Counted from the first letter of the stretch, positions 1 to 9,812 are shown. The stretch: DNA of 64,000 bases from G963422745 sp963422745 (GCA_963422745.1 OY730477.1:1-64000); one strand, 5' to 3'. Notes: generated from the sequence alone by a model not told the origin. Made by a program: numbers and translations.

Positions 1-751
1 CAAGCATCGACAGCACGGATGTGGAGGTGGTGCCCGGAGCGTTTATCTCAACTCCGAGATCGTCGCCGATGGTTGCCCGGACGATCTCGGCGGCACGACC
101 GAGCGTTCGTGCGTTGACCGTTGGTACGACGACCTCGGCTTCGGGTTTGAAGAGCAGCGCAGGGAACGTCGTGACACCCGCCACGGCGATGCCAGCAAGA
201 TTATCGATCTCTGCGATGGCGGATGCCAGGTCCTCGAGGGCGACACCGCCTTCGTGTCCCGGATAGAAGAGGTCGCCGGAATCGAACACCCTGATCAGCA
301 CCCGCTGCTCAACGGGTCTGGTTGCGAGCGTTCGTGAGATCTGTCGGGCCTGGGCCGCACCGAAGACGGTCCAGTAGTCGGGTTGCAGGTCGACAGCTTC
401 TCGGGTTTCGGCTGCGGACACTTGAACGAGATGACCTAGATGACCGAGATTGTGACCGTTCGCCACGACGGGCCGTGCGCAGGCCATGTCAACAGCGACG
501 AATCCATCAACGCCAGCTTCGGTCATCGTGTTGAGGACCGTGGGCGCACGGCCTAGTTGCTTGCTCATTGCGTAGACCGTCAGGTCCTGTGCAGCGGCTT
601 CACCGACGAGGGTTGCCGTGTTGGATGCGACAGCGTCGCAATCAATGACGTAACTGTTTGCCGGGATCCGACCCGCCTGATGCAGCTCCACGACCGCGGA
701 AACGAAGTCCGGGTTCTTGGTGAGCAAAGACCTGAGGAACACCTTGATCAT
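1..751 (-). CDS. YhfX-type PLP-dependent enzyme (alanine racemase-like fold), partial
   Basis: The reading frame starts with ATG at 751 and is still open at base 1, so about 250 N-terminal residues are visible. It begins MIKVFLRSLLTKNPDF and contains the features of the YhfX branch of the PLP-binding-barrel family: IPANSYVIDCDAV, VYAMSKQLGR (the lysine expected to carry PLP), VAVDMACARPV, LGHLGHLVQV, FYPGHEGGV and TTFPALLF. The start overlaps the stop of the upstream permease by four bases (ATGA), so the two are translationally coupled. Members of this family are amino-acid racemase-like; the substrate here is not known. The link to a periplasmic-binding-protein transporter and an M20 peptidase suggests an amino-acid or amino-sugar derivative (inference). 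Confidence 0.85.
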   Translation of the reverse strand, partial: MIKVFLRSLLTKNPDFVSAVVELHQAGRIPANSYVIDCDAVASNTATLVGEAAAQDLTVYAMSKQLGRAPTVLNTMTEAGVDGFVAVDMACARPVVANGHNLGHLGHLVQVSAAETREAVDLQPDYWTVFGAAQARQISRTLATRPVEQRVLIRVFDSGDLFYPGHEGGVALEDLASAIAEIDNLAGIAVAGVTTFPALLFKPEAEVVVPTVNARTLGRAAEIVRATIGDDLGVEINAPGTTSTSVLSML

Positions 752-1743
752 CCTTCCTTTGGTTCTCGCATGCTGAGCGCGACAGCTACGACGATGATCA
801 CACCACGAGCGATGAGTTGGTCCCCCACCTCCAGACCCATGAGGATCAGGCCGTTGTTCAACATCGCCATAATCAGAGCCCCGGTTACTGCGCCAACAAC
901 CGAGGCTCGTCCTCCGAACAGACTGGTACCACCGATGACAACGGCAGCGATGACCGTAAGGAGATCGTTCTCGCCGAGATCGTGACGCCCGATGCCCAAC
1001 CGGCCCGCAAGCAGAACACCCGCAAGTCCCGCGGCGGTGGCCGACACGACCAACGCGCTGATCCGGATCCGGTCGGTGTTGATTCCCACGGCGTCGGCGA
1101 CACCACGATCGGCACCTGTGGCTAGAACATGGCGACTCCAGCGAAGATGATGAAGAACGAGGTGGCCTACAACCGTGACCACGAGAGTCCATATGAGCAA
1201 AGACGAAACCGGACCGATGCCTCCCGCACCGAAAACGCTGGTGAAGGTTTCGTTGCTGATGGGCAGCGACTGGCGGTTGTTCCAGTTCCACGCTATTCCC
1301 GAGACGATGCCCAGAGTGCCCAAGGTGACCAGAAACGACGGGATTCGGAGCTTGACGCTGATCAGACCGTTGAACAATCCGACACAGGCCGCAGCGGCCA
1401 ACGCAGCGAGCGCGGCTAGAACGAATCCCGAATCGGCGAGTTCGGCCGCTGTGAGCGTCGACAGTGCCACCGTCGACCCAATCGAAAGGTCGATTTCGCC
1501 CGAACCGAGAGCAAACGCCATGCCGACAGCCATGACCGCTATCGGTGCTGCTTGCCTTCCGATATTGAGCAGGTTGGAGGAGGTGAGGAACCCGTCGTCG
1601 CGCAACAAGATCGCGAAAACAACGAGAATCAATAGGAAGGCGAGATACACCACATACGGGCGAATCCCGCCATCTTCTCGTCTACTTGCGAGCCAATGCT
1701 CGAACCCGGGGGGTAATAGGGTTCGGTAGCGATCGGCTAACAC
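748..1743 (-). CDS. ABC transporter permease, ribose/RbsC type
   Basis: A 331-residue hydrophobic protein with 8-10 predicted membrane spans. It has the hallmark MAVGMAFALGSGEIDLSIGS segment and, near the C-terminus, the VIAAVVIGGTSLFGGRASV and GALIMAMLNNGLILMG segments of the RbsC/BPD_transp_2 family. It would form the membrane channel for the binding lipoprotein encoded 25 bases upstream. No ATP-binding subunit is seen between 1 and 5.5 kb; it may lie beyond the left edge or be shared. The stop overlaps the start of the PLP-enzyme gene (ATGA). Confidence 0.9.
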   Translation of the reverse strand: MLADRYRTLLPPGFEHWLASRREDGGIRPYVVYLAFLLILVVFAILLRDDGFLTSSNLLNIGRQAAPIAVMAVGMAFALGSGEIDLSIGSTVALSTLTAAELADSGFVLAALAALAAAACVGLFNGLISVKLRIPSFLVTLGTLGIVSGIAWNWNNRQSLPISNETFTSVFGAGGIGPVSSLLIWTLVVTVVGHLVLHHLRWSRHVLATGADRGVADAVGINTDRIRISALVVSATAAGLAGVLLAGRLGIGRHDLGENDLLTVIAAVVIGGTSLFGGRASVVGAVTGALIMAMLNNGLILMGLEVGDQLIARGVIIVVAVALSMREPKEG

Positions 1744-1768
1744 AACGGGCTCCTCAGTCCCTCGTTAA

Positions 1769-2965
1769 TCAGCCGATGGCCTCGAGAACCTCATCGGGAG
1801 GATCAGTTGCTAGTGACCGTCGATATCCATCCACGATGTTGTCAGCGGTAACACCGAATCCGGGGGCTACGACGAATGCAGGGACGGGCTTATCGAGCAA
1901 TCCGAACGCCCCTTCGGTCGCTAAGGCACGGCCGAGCTCGTAGGCCTCATCCGCTGCGATCCCTACCATATTGCCACCCTTGACGAGATCAAGGGAGACA
2001 TTGGTATCAAGGTCCATGGTCACGACGGCGACATCGTCGGCACCCGCAGCCCGAAGTGCCGCGAGCACACCATCGGCGGGACCCGCCGCCCACGGAGCGT
2101 AAATGCCATCAATTCCCGGGTTTCGTGTCAGCAACGCCGATGCGATGTCTTCGGCTGTTGCCGGGTCTGCGAGTCCTTGTTCGGCAACGATCTCAATGCC
2201 GGGATACTCGATCTCGATCCAACTCTTGAATGCCTGATCCCGCTGGTTTGTTACGTAGAAGGGAGCGTCGTGGTAGATGAACCCTACCTCGCCTTCTCCA
2301 CCCAGCGCCTCGCCCATCAAATCGGCTGCTGCGATGCCCATCGCTGCGAGGTCGTCAGTTACCAGACCCACGTAATCTTCACCCTGCACGTAACCCTCGG
2401 GGGTGGTAGATAGGAAGACGAGTTGCACTCCGGCGTCGACTGCTGGCCGGAAAGCCTCGGCACCGGACTGCGGATCGATCGTCAGGCTGATGATGATGTC
2501 GGGATTGAGCGCCATAACGGTCTGTACGTCGTTTGCCTGTTGCTCGGCATCGAAACCGGCGTCGGTCTGGGCGACAACTTCGATCCCGAGTTCGTCAAAC
2601 GCGTCCCGAGCACCCTTGGTAACAGCATCGGTAAATGCTCCCGACAGATGCCACAGCAACGCCGCGGTGTAGTTGCCCGACTTGACCTCGTTGACCTCGT
2701 CGGTGGTGAGCACAATCTCACTCGACGGGCTCGAAGGTTCGCCATTGGGGCCCTGAGTCACCGGGGGATCGGCCTTCGGTGTCACCACCGGATCGTCGGG
2801 CTCGTCGGCATCGTCCGGTTCTGTGGCCGTAGGCTCTGGATCCTCAGATTCGGTTGTGTCGTCGTCGCCACAGGCCGTGGCAACCAGCGCGAAAACGATC
2901 GCCAAGGCAAGTAAGACCAGCCATGGCTTCTTGGTTTGTTGCTTCATGATTCCTCCAGGTTTCAT
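1769..2965 (-). CDS. Sugar-type ABC transporter substrate-binding lipoprotein
   Basis: This 398-residue protein has a positively charged start, a hydrophobic stretch and a lipobox ending LVATAC (Cys at about residue 32). A highly acidic linker of about 50 residues follows, then a two-lobed periplasmic-binding domain of the Peripla_BP_4 class (ALLWHLSGAFTDAVTKGARDAFDELG, AVDAGVQLVFLSTT, DGIYAPWAAGPADGVLAALRAAG). It should capture the substrate outside the membrane and deliver it to the adjacent permease. Two in-frame ATGs lie 18 bases apart at 2965 and 2947, each behind its own GGAGGA ribosome site in a tandem duplication. The inner start at 2947 gives the more usual lipoprotein N-terminus. 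Confidence 0.9.
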   Translation of the reverse strand: MKPGGIMKQQTKKPWLVLLALAIVFALVATACGDDDTTESEDPEPTATEPDDADEPDDPVVTPKADPPVTQGPNGEPSSPSSEIVLTTDEVNEVKSGNYTAALLWHLSGAFTDAVTKGARDAFDELGIEVVAQTDAGFDAEQQANDVQTVMALNPDIIISLTIDPQSGAEAFRPAVDAGVQLVFLSTTPEGYVQGEDYVGLVTDDLAAMGIAAADLMGEALGGEGEVGFIYHDAPFYVTNQRDQAFKSWIEIEYPGIEIVAEQGLADPATAEDIASALLTRNPGIDGIYAPWAAGPADGVLAALRAAGADDVAVVTMDLDTNVSLDLVKGGNMVGIAADEAYELGRALATEGAFGLLDKPVPAFVVAPGFGVTADNIVDGYRRSLATDPPDEVLEAIG

Positions 2966-2987
2966 GCTTCCTCCAGGGTTTGGACGA

Positions 2988-4262
2988 CTATGTGAGTTCG
3001 GTGACCCCGCACCATCGAGCCACGAAGTGCGTCAGCACGCGGGTGGCCGATATCAGTTCATCGACCCTCAGTCGCTCAAAGGGGGTGTGACAGTCGGAGA
3101 TGTCGCCGGGAGCGAAATACACCCCGGGCACACCGATCGCAGCCAAGAAAGGCTTCTCAGACCAGTACGGCGCTGCCTCAATGCGAGGTTCAGAACCGGT
3201 GATGACACGAATGGACTCGCCCAAAGAGACAGCCGCTGGATGTTCAACGTCAATCTCGTCGGGTGTTCCGCCCACATCGTGATCTCTTGGCGCGGTGAAC
3301 TCCACGCTCACTTCAACGCCGTGGAGTTCACCCACTCGCTGAGCGATGGTGGTGATAGCCGCCGCCGCGGAGTCCATGTCCTCTCTAGGCAGGATCTTTC
3401 GGATGAGCGACAGCTCGAACGTGCCCGGTACGGCGATGTTGCCGCCGGACTGCACCTTCGTCACCAGCAAGAACGGGTGACCGATCAGCTCATGTGATGC
3501 CCCCGACTCAAGTTGGCGGGAATGAGCCCAGAGTCCGCTCAGCAGGTCGTGTCCCGCTCGTAAGGCGTCCACTCCGAGCTCGGGGCGACCGAAGTAAGCC
3601 GACCTGCCGCGCAGCACTACCTCAGCGATTAGAAAACCCATCTGCGCCGTATAGATCGCCGATGTGGTCGGCTCGGTGTAGATCAAGAAATCGGGTCGCA
3701 TCCTGTCCGTCACGACACCGCTTCGGATTGCGGATCGCATACCAGCCGATACGCCGCTTGCGGGTTGGCCGGATTCCTCATCGCACACAAAAAGGGCGGA
3801 AACTCGACCTTGAGGACGAAAACCTGCTCGCTGTATCGCCCGCATTGCCGCTATGCATGCGCATATCCCGGCCTTTTGGTCAGCTACACCCCGGCCCCAG
3901 ATCTCGCCGTCGACCATGTGCGCTCCGTAGGGATCCGCCCTATCGGTGCCGTGCCAGTGCTGCACCCAATCGTCGACATGGACCGTGTCGAGGTGGCCCG
4001 CGAGAAGCAACGATTTGCCTTCGCCCTGGCCAGTTGATGCGAGAACATTTCTGCGGTCGTGATCAGCGCTGTCGTCGTGGTCTTCTGATTCGACTGCTGC
4101 GGATTCGACCCAGTCCCATCCGCCTTCGTTTAATCGATCGACAACCCAGTTGGCGAAGCTACGTTCGTTCGGGGTGATGCTCGGAATGGCGACTGCCGCC
4201 CGAAGTAGGCCGACCAGTTCGTCGGGGTCGACCGCGGTCGCAATCTCATCCGCGGTCATCAT
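2988..4262 (-). CDS. M20-family metallopeptidase (ArgE/DapE/CPG2-like)
   Basis: A 424-residue cytosolic M20 peptidase. The di-metal site is visible: H90 and D92 in LLAGHLDTVH, bridging D128 in GRGVADQKAG, and E162/E163 in CDEESGQ (general base and ligand). Family members deacylate or hydrolyse N-acyl amino acids and dipeptides. In this operon it probably acts on the substrate brought in by the transporter next to it, or trims an N-acyl group before the PLP enzyme acts (inference). Its start overlaps the end of the ROK regulator gene by four bases, and 22 bases separate its stop from the lipoprotein start. Confidence 0.88.
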   Translation of the reverse strand: MMTADEIATAVDPDELVGLLRAAVAIPSITPNERSFANWVVDRLNEGGWDWVESAAVESEDHDDSADHDRRNVLASTGQGEGKSLLLAGHLDTVHVDDWVQHWHGTDRADPYGAHMVDGEIWGRGVADQKAGICACIAAMRAIQRAGFRPQGRVSALFVCDEESGQPASGVSAGMRSAIRSGVVTDRMRPDFLIYTEPTTSAIYTAQMGFLIAEVVLRGRSAYFGRPELGVDALRAGHDLLSGLWAHSRQLESGASHELIGHPFLLVTKVQSGGNIAVPGTFELSLIRKILPREDMDSAAAAITTIAQRVGELHGVEVSVEFTAPRDHDVGGTPDEIDVEHPAAVSLGESIRVITGSEPRIEAAPYWSEKPFLAAIGVPGVYFAPGDISDCHTPFERLRVDELISATRVLTHFVARWCGVTELT

Positions 4263-5467
4263 CGCTGATGCACCTGGCGTTGCTGATCTCCGAGGCGTTC
4301 ACCCACCAGAGCCCGTTGCAGAGTCTCGACGGCGTGTGTTGTCGCTCCCAGAAAGGCTGCACGCGGACCGAGTTTCGACGCCACAACCTCAACCGGGTCC
4401 GACACGATTCTGGACAACGCTGCCGCGACCGCATCAACGAAGACCGGGTTTGCGCCAACGCCGCCTCCGAAGATGACCTTTTCGGGGTTCAGGATGAAGT
4501 TCAGGTGCGACACGGCCAGAGCCATCGACTCCGCCGCCTTGCTCAAGGAGTTGCCTGCCGCGGCGTCGCCTTCCGAGGCTGCGGCGAGGATCTCACGAAC
4601 CGATGGTGACCCGGCCAACCCGGTCGCCATACCCGATTCGACACTGCTCTGATAGCCCTTGGAGATGCCCGGAGCCGACGCAACATCCTCAAGAGTCGCA
4701 ACCGGCAAACCACCGGATCCATCGGTGGAAACGACCAGCGACCCGATTTCGCCCGCTCCGTCCAGTCCGCCCCGATACAGCTCACCGTCGAGGATCAATC
4801 CCGCGCCTACACCTCTGCCCACGGAAAGCGCAACAAAGTTCTGAGGTTCATCATCTGCCGGGGTTGCCGAGGCTTCACCCAGCGCCGCGAGATTTACATC
4901 GTTTTCGACCCAGACCCCCACCCCGAGTTCTTTGCCGAGCTGAGCAGCGACCTTCATCCCTTCGAACCCGGGCAGATTAGGGGCCTGATCCACCCTGTCG
5001 GTTTCACTGTGGTACACGCCGGGAACTCCCACACAGGCCGTGTCCATGGTGCAGTCCAATTCGTCCTGTAGCCGGTCGGCAAGCATCACAACCTGCGCGA
5101 TTACAGCTTGCGCGTCTGCTGCGGTCTCCACCTGCCTTTCGATCTGAACGTGACCGAGTAGATCCGCGATTCCGGCGATGATCTTGGATCCACCGATGTC
5201 CACACCGAGCGCATGACCTGCGCTCGGCACAAGTTCATAGGGGGTGGCAGGCCTACCGACCCTTCCCGACTTGGAGGCTCGAACGGGCTGGAGAACACCC
5301 TCGGACTCAAGTTCGCCTACCAGCGTGGAGACGGTCGGCTTCGACAGACCAGTGAGTCTCGCCACCTGAGCTCTCGAGATCCCTGCAGGTGACGCGTCGA
5401 ACATGGCATCCATGATCCGTTGAGCATTGAGTAGTCGTAGAAGTCGACTGTCTCCCTTGGCTCCCAT
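4259..5467 (-). CDS. ROK-family transcriptional regulator
   Basis: 402 residues: an N-terminal winged helix-turn-helix (residues about 8-70, ISRAQVARLTGLSKPTVSTLVGEL) and a ROK/hexokinase-fold domain starting GVDIGGSKIIAG at about 88. The usual zinc-binding Cys cluster (CxCGxxGCxE) and the preceding GEIGH histidine are missing; the equivalent stretch reads GAGEIGSLVVSTDGSGGLPV. It is therefore likely a sugar sensor without sugar-kinase activity (inference). It heads the leftward operon and is divergent from the GH3 gene. Three TGAnnnGTCA-like sites lie between the two genes, so it probably controls both. Confidence 0.9.
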   Translation of the reverse strand: MGAKGDSRLLRLLNAQRIMDAMFDASPAGISRAQVARLTGLSKPTVSTLVGELESEGVLQPVRASKSGRVGRPATPYELVPSAGHALGVDIGGSKIIAGIADLLGHVQIERQVETAADAQAVIAQVVMLADRLQDELDCTMDTACVGVPGVYHSETDRVDQAPNLPGFEGMKVAAQLGKELGVGVWVENDVNLAALGEASATPADDEPQNFVALSVGRGVGAGLILDGELYRGGLDGAGEIGSLVVSTDGSGGLPVATLEDVASAPGISKGYQSSVESGMATGLAGSPSVREILAAASEGDAAAGNSLSKAAESMALAVSHLNFILNPEKVIFGGGVGANPVFVDAVAAALSRIVSDPVEVVASKLGPRAAFLGATTHAVETLQRALVGERLGDQQRQVHQR

Positions 5468-5507
5468 GAATCGTTGCTCCTGTCACGGCGCTTTGGCCTT
5501 CACTGGA

Positions 5508-5560
5508 TGACCAGTCAACGGAATGATTAGTCAAGTTACCTTACTGATTAGCGTTGTCAA
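5508..5560 (-). promoter_or_regulatory. Promoter and candidate ROK operators in the ROK/GH3 divergent spacer
   Basis: On the minus strand a TTGACA (5560-5555) is followed after 16 bases by TAACTT (5538-5533), a reasonable sigma-70-type promoter for the ROK operon. Overlapping it are three related boxes on the plus strand: TGACCAGTCA at 5508, TGATTAGTCA at 5524 and TGATTAGC at 5545. The repeats straddle the -10 and the start-site region, as expected for autoregulation. The rest of the 288-base spacer (5561-5755) shows no gene and no clear promoter for the GH3 gene. Confidence 0.5.
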
Positions 5561-5755
5561 GGGCTTTGGCGAAATATTTGTGTAAACCGGGCAAGAACCC
5601 AGGGCCAGATAACCTTTCGGTGACGAGATCGGGCACCAAGATCACCAAGGCGAAGGCAAAGCAGTGACACTCAAAGCATTGATACACATAGGTGAACTCC
5701 GAAACGAAGCTCACCTTGTGAACATCGGTGGACCCGTACGAGAGAACCGATAGCG

Positions 5756-8401
5756 GTGTCCGAACGCATCAAAGCTTTACGCTCCAAAATGACGGCACGG
5801 GAGAAAGCGAACTTTGTTGCCGGAACCGACATTTGGCACGCAGGAGCGGTCGAACGTCTCGGTATCGGGACCCTTAAAGTGACCGACGGCCCCAACGGTG
5901 CCAGAGGCGTTGGGCTGATGGGGACGGGAACACCCACAGCTTGTATCCCGTCGGGGGCCGTTCTCGGTGCTGCATGGGATCCCGATCTGGTCTACGAACT
6001 CGGCTCTTTGCTGGGCGAGGAGTCACTTGCCAAGGGTGCGCATGTGCTGTTGGCGCCTACAGTCAACCTGCACCGCTCACCCAAAGGCGGACGCAATTTC
6101 GAGTGCTACAGCGAAGACCCACTGCTTTCGGGAAGGATCGCCGCCGCTTTCGTGCGAGGAGTGCAATCCCATAGCGTCGGCGTAACGGTCAAGCACTTCG
6201 TTGCCAACGATTCAGAGTTTGAAAGAAAAACCATCGACACCCAAATCGACGAGCGCACTCTGCGCGAGGTAGCGCTCTTGCCATTCGAAATCGCGGTCAA
6301 AGAAGGCGGAGCGTGGGGTGTGATGTCAGCGTACAACCGTCTCAACGGCACGTACTGCTCCGAACACCACTGGCTGCTGCACCGCGTCCTGCGCCAGGAG
6401 TGGGGCTTTGACGGCATCGTCGTCACCGACTGGTTCGCCGATGGCTCGACCGTGGGCGCGGTCGGTGCGCGCATGACATTGGAGATGCCGGGACCGGGAA
6501 GGTTCTACGGTGAGTCTCTGTTCGCGGCGTTGCAGTCAGGCGAGGTGGCGGAATCCGAAGTCGACTTGCTGGTTGAGGACCTGCTGCGGCTCATGGAGCG
6601 AACCGGTGTGCTGGATTCCGAGAACGATTTCGAAGAAAACGACTCTCAACTTGCTGGTTCTTCTCGACGATCCAAGGACATCGATGACTTCGCTACACAC
6701 AACACCGAAGACATTGCTCCAAACGATGCGGCTGACACGCCGGTCGGCGCAACCGAAGGACTGCTGGACCGACCCGCGGACCGGGAGCTGATCCGACGTG
6801 CCGCGGCTGCTGGAACGGTGCTGTTGACAAACAACGGGATATTGCCGCTCGACCCAGCGCAGATCGGCTCAATTGCTGTCATCGGCCCGAACGCCCGCCA
6901 AGCCAAGATCATGGGGGGCGGATCAGCCACAGTGCGCGCGTATCACGAAACCACACCTTTGGACGCGCTCCGGGAACGGTTGCCGAACCACCAGATTCGC
7001 TACGCTGTGGGTGCTGACATAGACCGCACCGTAACACCAATCACTCGTCCAATGCTCACGGGCATGGCCCGCATTGAATACCGAAACGGCTGGGCTTTCG
7101 ATGGTGTTCCCGACGTGGTCGTGGAGGAGACCAAGACCTCAGTATTGGCGTTTGGGGCGCCAGCCGAGGGGATCAACAGCGACCACTGGAGCGCTCGGAT
7201 CACCGCCACCATCGTTGCCGAGGTCGACGGCCCTCACCGGTTCACCCTCACCGAATCGGGGCGCGCCATCCTCTTTGTTGACGGCAAAGTCGTGGTTGAT
7301 GCCACCGCCACGGACATCGCCCGAGGCGATTCCTTCTTCGGCTTCGGATCAACCGAGCTATCCGAGGTGATTGACCTGGTAGCAGGACGACCCACCGAAT
7401 TACGGATTGACTACACGAACGTCGGTGCTGTCCTGCTTGCGGGTGTGGTCGTAGGCGTACGACCGATTGCGAAGCGTGATCTTCGGGGCGAAGCTGCGCG
7501 CCTCGCCAGCGACTGTGATGCAGCAATCGTGATCGTCGGAACCAATGACGACTGGGAGACCGAAGGACGCGACCGGGACCTTTGGGAACTTCCCGGAGCA
7601 CAAGGCGAACTCATCGGTGATGTGGCCGCCGCGAACCCAAAGACAATCGTCATCATGAACGTAGGTTCTGCGCACAGCCTGGACTGGATCGACCAACCAG
7701 CCGCGGTTTTAAGTGTCGGATTTGGGGGCCAGGAGATGGCCGAAGCCATTGTTGACATGCTGATCGGCGACGTCGAACCAGGGGGTCGCTCACCTACCAC
7801 TATCGGCGCCCGCTACGAGCATTTCGGGGCCTACATCAACTATCCGGGTGAAAACAGCGTCGTGCGGTACGGAGAGTCGATCTACTGCGGCCACCGCTGG
7901 CACGACGCGCTCGGGATCGAACCGACCGTCGCCTTCGGCTCAGGGCTTGGCTACACAACCTTTGATATTGGCGACATCGCGTCGACTGCATCGATTGTGG
8001 CCGGTGAACCACTCAATTTGGACGTGACGGTGACCAACACGGGTGAGCGTCACGGAAGCGAGGTCGTGCAGGCTTATGTTGAACCTGTCGGTTCGACCAT
8101 GCGGCGTCCCGTTCGTGAGTTGAAGGCCTTCGCCAAGACCGCTGTGGATCCGGGCAAGTCCTCAACCGTGACTCTCAAGTTGGATGCCCGAGCCTTCGCA
8201 TACTTCGATCCGGCGGATCCGGTCTGGCCCGAGCTGTCGGCGAACACCATGGTGCCAGCGGGAACCGGAGGACTACACCGTGATACGCCCGGTTGGTATG
8301 TCGATGAGGGAACCTACGTAGTCAGGATCGGCCGATCATCCAGGGAGTTCGCCGGGTCGTGCCTTGTGACCGTGAACGGGAACATCCGACTCGATCCGTA
8401 A
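5756..8401 (+). CDS. Glycoside hydrolase family 3 beta-glycosidase with PA14 insert
   Basis: 881 residues from a GTG start. Order of parts: GH3 N-terminal barrel (about 35-290) with KHFVANDSE and the nucleophile D225 in FDGIVVTDW; a polar, acidic linker (about 285-330); the GH3 C-terminal domain (from about 342, RAAAAGTVLLTNNGILPLDP) interrupted by a PA14-like beta domain (about 435-570); the acid/base region WETEGRDRDLWELPG (E601/E603); and a fibronectin-III-like domain (about 750-876). The layout matches PA14-containing beta-glucosidases. No signal peptide, so it is probably cytosolic, acting on imported oligosaccharides or glycosides. It is divergent from the ROK operon and convergent with the carotenoid oxygenase (26 bases between stops). 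Confidence 0.93.
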   Translation: MSERIKALRSKMTAREKANFVAGTDIWHAGAVERLGIGTLKVTDGPNGARGVGLMGTGTPTACIPSGAVLGAAWDPDLVYELGSLLGEESLAKGAHVLLAPTVNLHRSPKGGRNFECYSEDPLLSGRIAAAFVRGVQSHSVGVTVKHFVANDSEFERKTIDTQIDERTLREVALLPFEIAVKEGGAWGVMSAYNRLNGTYCSEHHWLLHRVLRQEWGFDGIVVTDWFADGSTVGAVGARMTLEMPGPGRFYGESLFAALQSGEVAESEVDLLVEDLLRLMERTGVLDSENDFEENDSQLAGSSRRSKDIDDFATHNTEDIAPNDAADTPVGATEGLLDRPADRELIRRAAAAGTVLLTNNGILPLDPAQIGSIAVIGPNARQAKIMGGGSATVRAYHETTPLDALRERLPNHQIRYAVGADIDRTVTPITRPMLTGMARIEYRNGWAFDGVPDVVVEETKTSVLAFGAPAEGINSDHWSARITATIVAEVDGPHRFTLTESGRAILFVDGKVVVDATATDIARGDSFFGFGSTELSEVIDLVAGRPTELRIDYTNVGAVLLAGVVVGVRPIAKRDLRGEAARLASDCDAAIVIVGTNDDWETEGRDRDLWELPGAQGELIGDVAAANPKTIVIMNVGSAHSLDWIDQPAAVLSVGFGGQEMAEAIVDMLIGDVEPGGRSPTTIGARYEHFGAYINYPGENSVVRYGESIYCGHRWHDALGIEPTVAFGSGLGYTTFDIGDIASTASIVAGEPLNLDVTVTNTGERHGSEVVQAYVEPVGSTMRRPVRELKAFAKTAVDPGKSSTVTLKLDARAFAYFDPADPVWPELSANTMVPAGTGGLHRDTPGWYVDEGTYVVRIGRSSREFAGSCLVTVNGNIRLDP

Positions 8402-8427
8402 GAGAAGATGGCGATTTGGTTCTGTGA

Positions 8428-9789
8428 TCAGTTCTTTGAGGGGATCCAGTTGCCATGAAACCCGAACGGGACTCGCTGCGGCAGAGAGATTTCGGCGATC
8501 GGTCCTGCTGCGAGATCATCAGCGGCAAGTATCACCACAGACGAACCGTTCATAGCGCGGTCATAGGTATAGGCCATCAACCAGCCGTCGTCCTCGGTGG
8601 TTGAGCCTTGGCGAGCAACGAACACCGGTTCTTGGCTCACTCGACCGGGTCCGGGATCCCAAACCTCGGTTGTGCCACGGTCCAGGTCGTGTTTGAGTAT
8701 CTGCCCGTAGTCAATCTCTCCGGGACTGTTCTCCAGCGAGATCGTGTAGCCGTATCTCAGCTTTTGACCAAGCATGCGCTCGTCATGGCGAGGGAATTCC
8801 TGGGGTCGCTCTGAGATGGTCTCGCGCTTTGAGGTGCCGGTGTAAGGATCCAGGATCCATCGATCCAGGGTCGGTGCGGCCTCAAATGGAGCGATCCGGT
8901 TGCGGTCAAAGACTCGATCGTGGCGTACTGCATCAAGCAGCACTTTCCCGTCGTTGAGATCGTGGGCGTTGAGAACATGGAAAATGTAGCAAGGCTCCAG
9001 ATCCACCCAGAAGATGTCGGTGGGCTCGCCATCTCGGGGCAGTAGACCGACCCGGGCGGAGTACTCCGAGTCCCAGTAATACGGGAGCGGCGCGCCCGCC
9101 ATAGCCGATTCGAGATGGAATTGGCAGGGCAGATCAAAGATTAGGACATACCGCTCGGTGATGTGGCAATCATGGGTCATCGGCCTACCCGGCACCGGTA
9201 CCTGCACGGTTCGGCGTACCTTGCCGTCGGTTCCTACCACCAGGTAGCGCAGATGGTCCCATTCCCAGTAGTAGGTCACTGCGTGGACTTCGTTTGTGAT
9301 GGGATCGACCTTCGGGTGAGCGGTGAAGGAACCATTCAGGGTGCCACCGAAATCGGAACGGCAAACCGTCTCAAGGCCGTCGTTGAGTAATACCGGTAAC
9401 CCGCCCGCCTCAACAATGGCGTAGGTAGATCCACCGATCGAAACGATGTTGGTGTTGGCGGTGTTGTCGCCTACACCATGGCGTGGCCCTAAGGTCGGCG
9501 GCCCACCCAAAGCCTCGACCACGCGATCGGAGCGAACGTAGCGGTTTCGGTACCATAATGCCCTGCCGTCGTTGACCCGTAGCCCGTGGACCATGCCGGT
9601 GCCGGTGAACCAGTGGAAGTCGGCCTGCGTTGGCTCAACGACTGGATTTGGCCCGATTCGCAGCAGTCGGCCGTTGAGTTCTTTGGGTATCGCACCGGTT
9701 ACAGGCAGATCGGTGCCGGTCACCTCATGATCCACCGGTCCGAAGTTGCCTGAAAGCAGGCTTGTCATGGTGTCTTCGACTAGCGACAT
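8428..9789 (-). CDS. Carotenoid cleavage oxygenase (RPE65/CCD family)
   Basis: A 453-residue protein with the seven-bladed-propeller signature of carotenoid/stilbene oxygenases: LNGRLLRIGPNP near the N-terminus, FTGTGMVHGL, and four iron-ligand histidines in their usual contexts, H158 (TAHPK), H206 (MTHDC), H271 (IFHVLNAHD) and H445 (FGFHGNW). Such enzymes cleave a double bond in carotenoids, apocarotenoids or stilbene-like phenylpropanoids with O2. The substrate cannot be told from sequence. It has its own promoter and operator upstream, so it is probably expressed separately from the F420-enzyme genes behind it. Confidence 0.92.
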   Translation of the reverse strand: MSLVEDTMTSLLSGNFGPVDHEVTGTDLPVTGAIPKELNGRLLRIGPNPVVEPTQADFHWFTGTGMVHGLRVNDGRALWYRNRYVRSDRVVEALGGPPTLGPRHGVGDNTANTNIVSIGGSTYAIVEAGGLPVLLNDGLETVCRSDFGGTLNGSFTAHPKVDPITNEVHAVTYYWEWDHLRYLVVGTDGKVRRTVQVPVPGRPMTHDCHITERYVLIFDLPCQFHLESAMAGAPLPYYWDSEYSARVGLLPRDGEPTDIFWVDLEPCYIFHVLNAHDLNDGKVLLDAVRHDRVFDRNRIAPFEAAPTLDRWILDPYTGTSKRETISERPQEFPRHDERMLGQKLRYGYTISLENSPGEIDYGQILKHDLDRGTTEVWDPGPGRVSQEPVFVARQGSTTEDDGWLMAYTYDRAMNGSSVVILAADDLAAGPIAEISLPQRVPFGFHGNWIPSKN

Positions 9790-9812
9790 GGTTCCTTCTC
9801 TGCTATTCTTGG

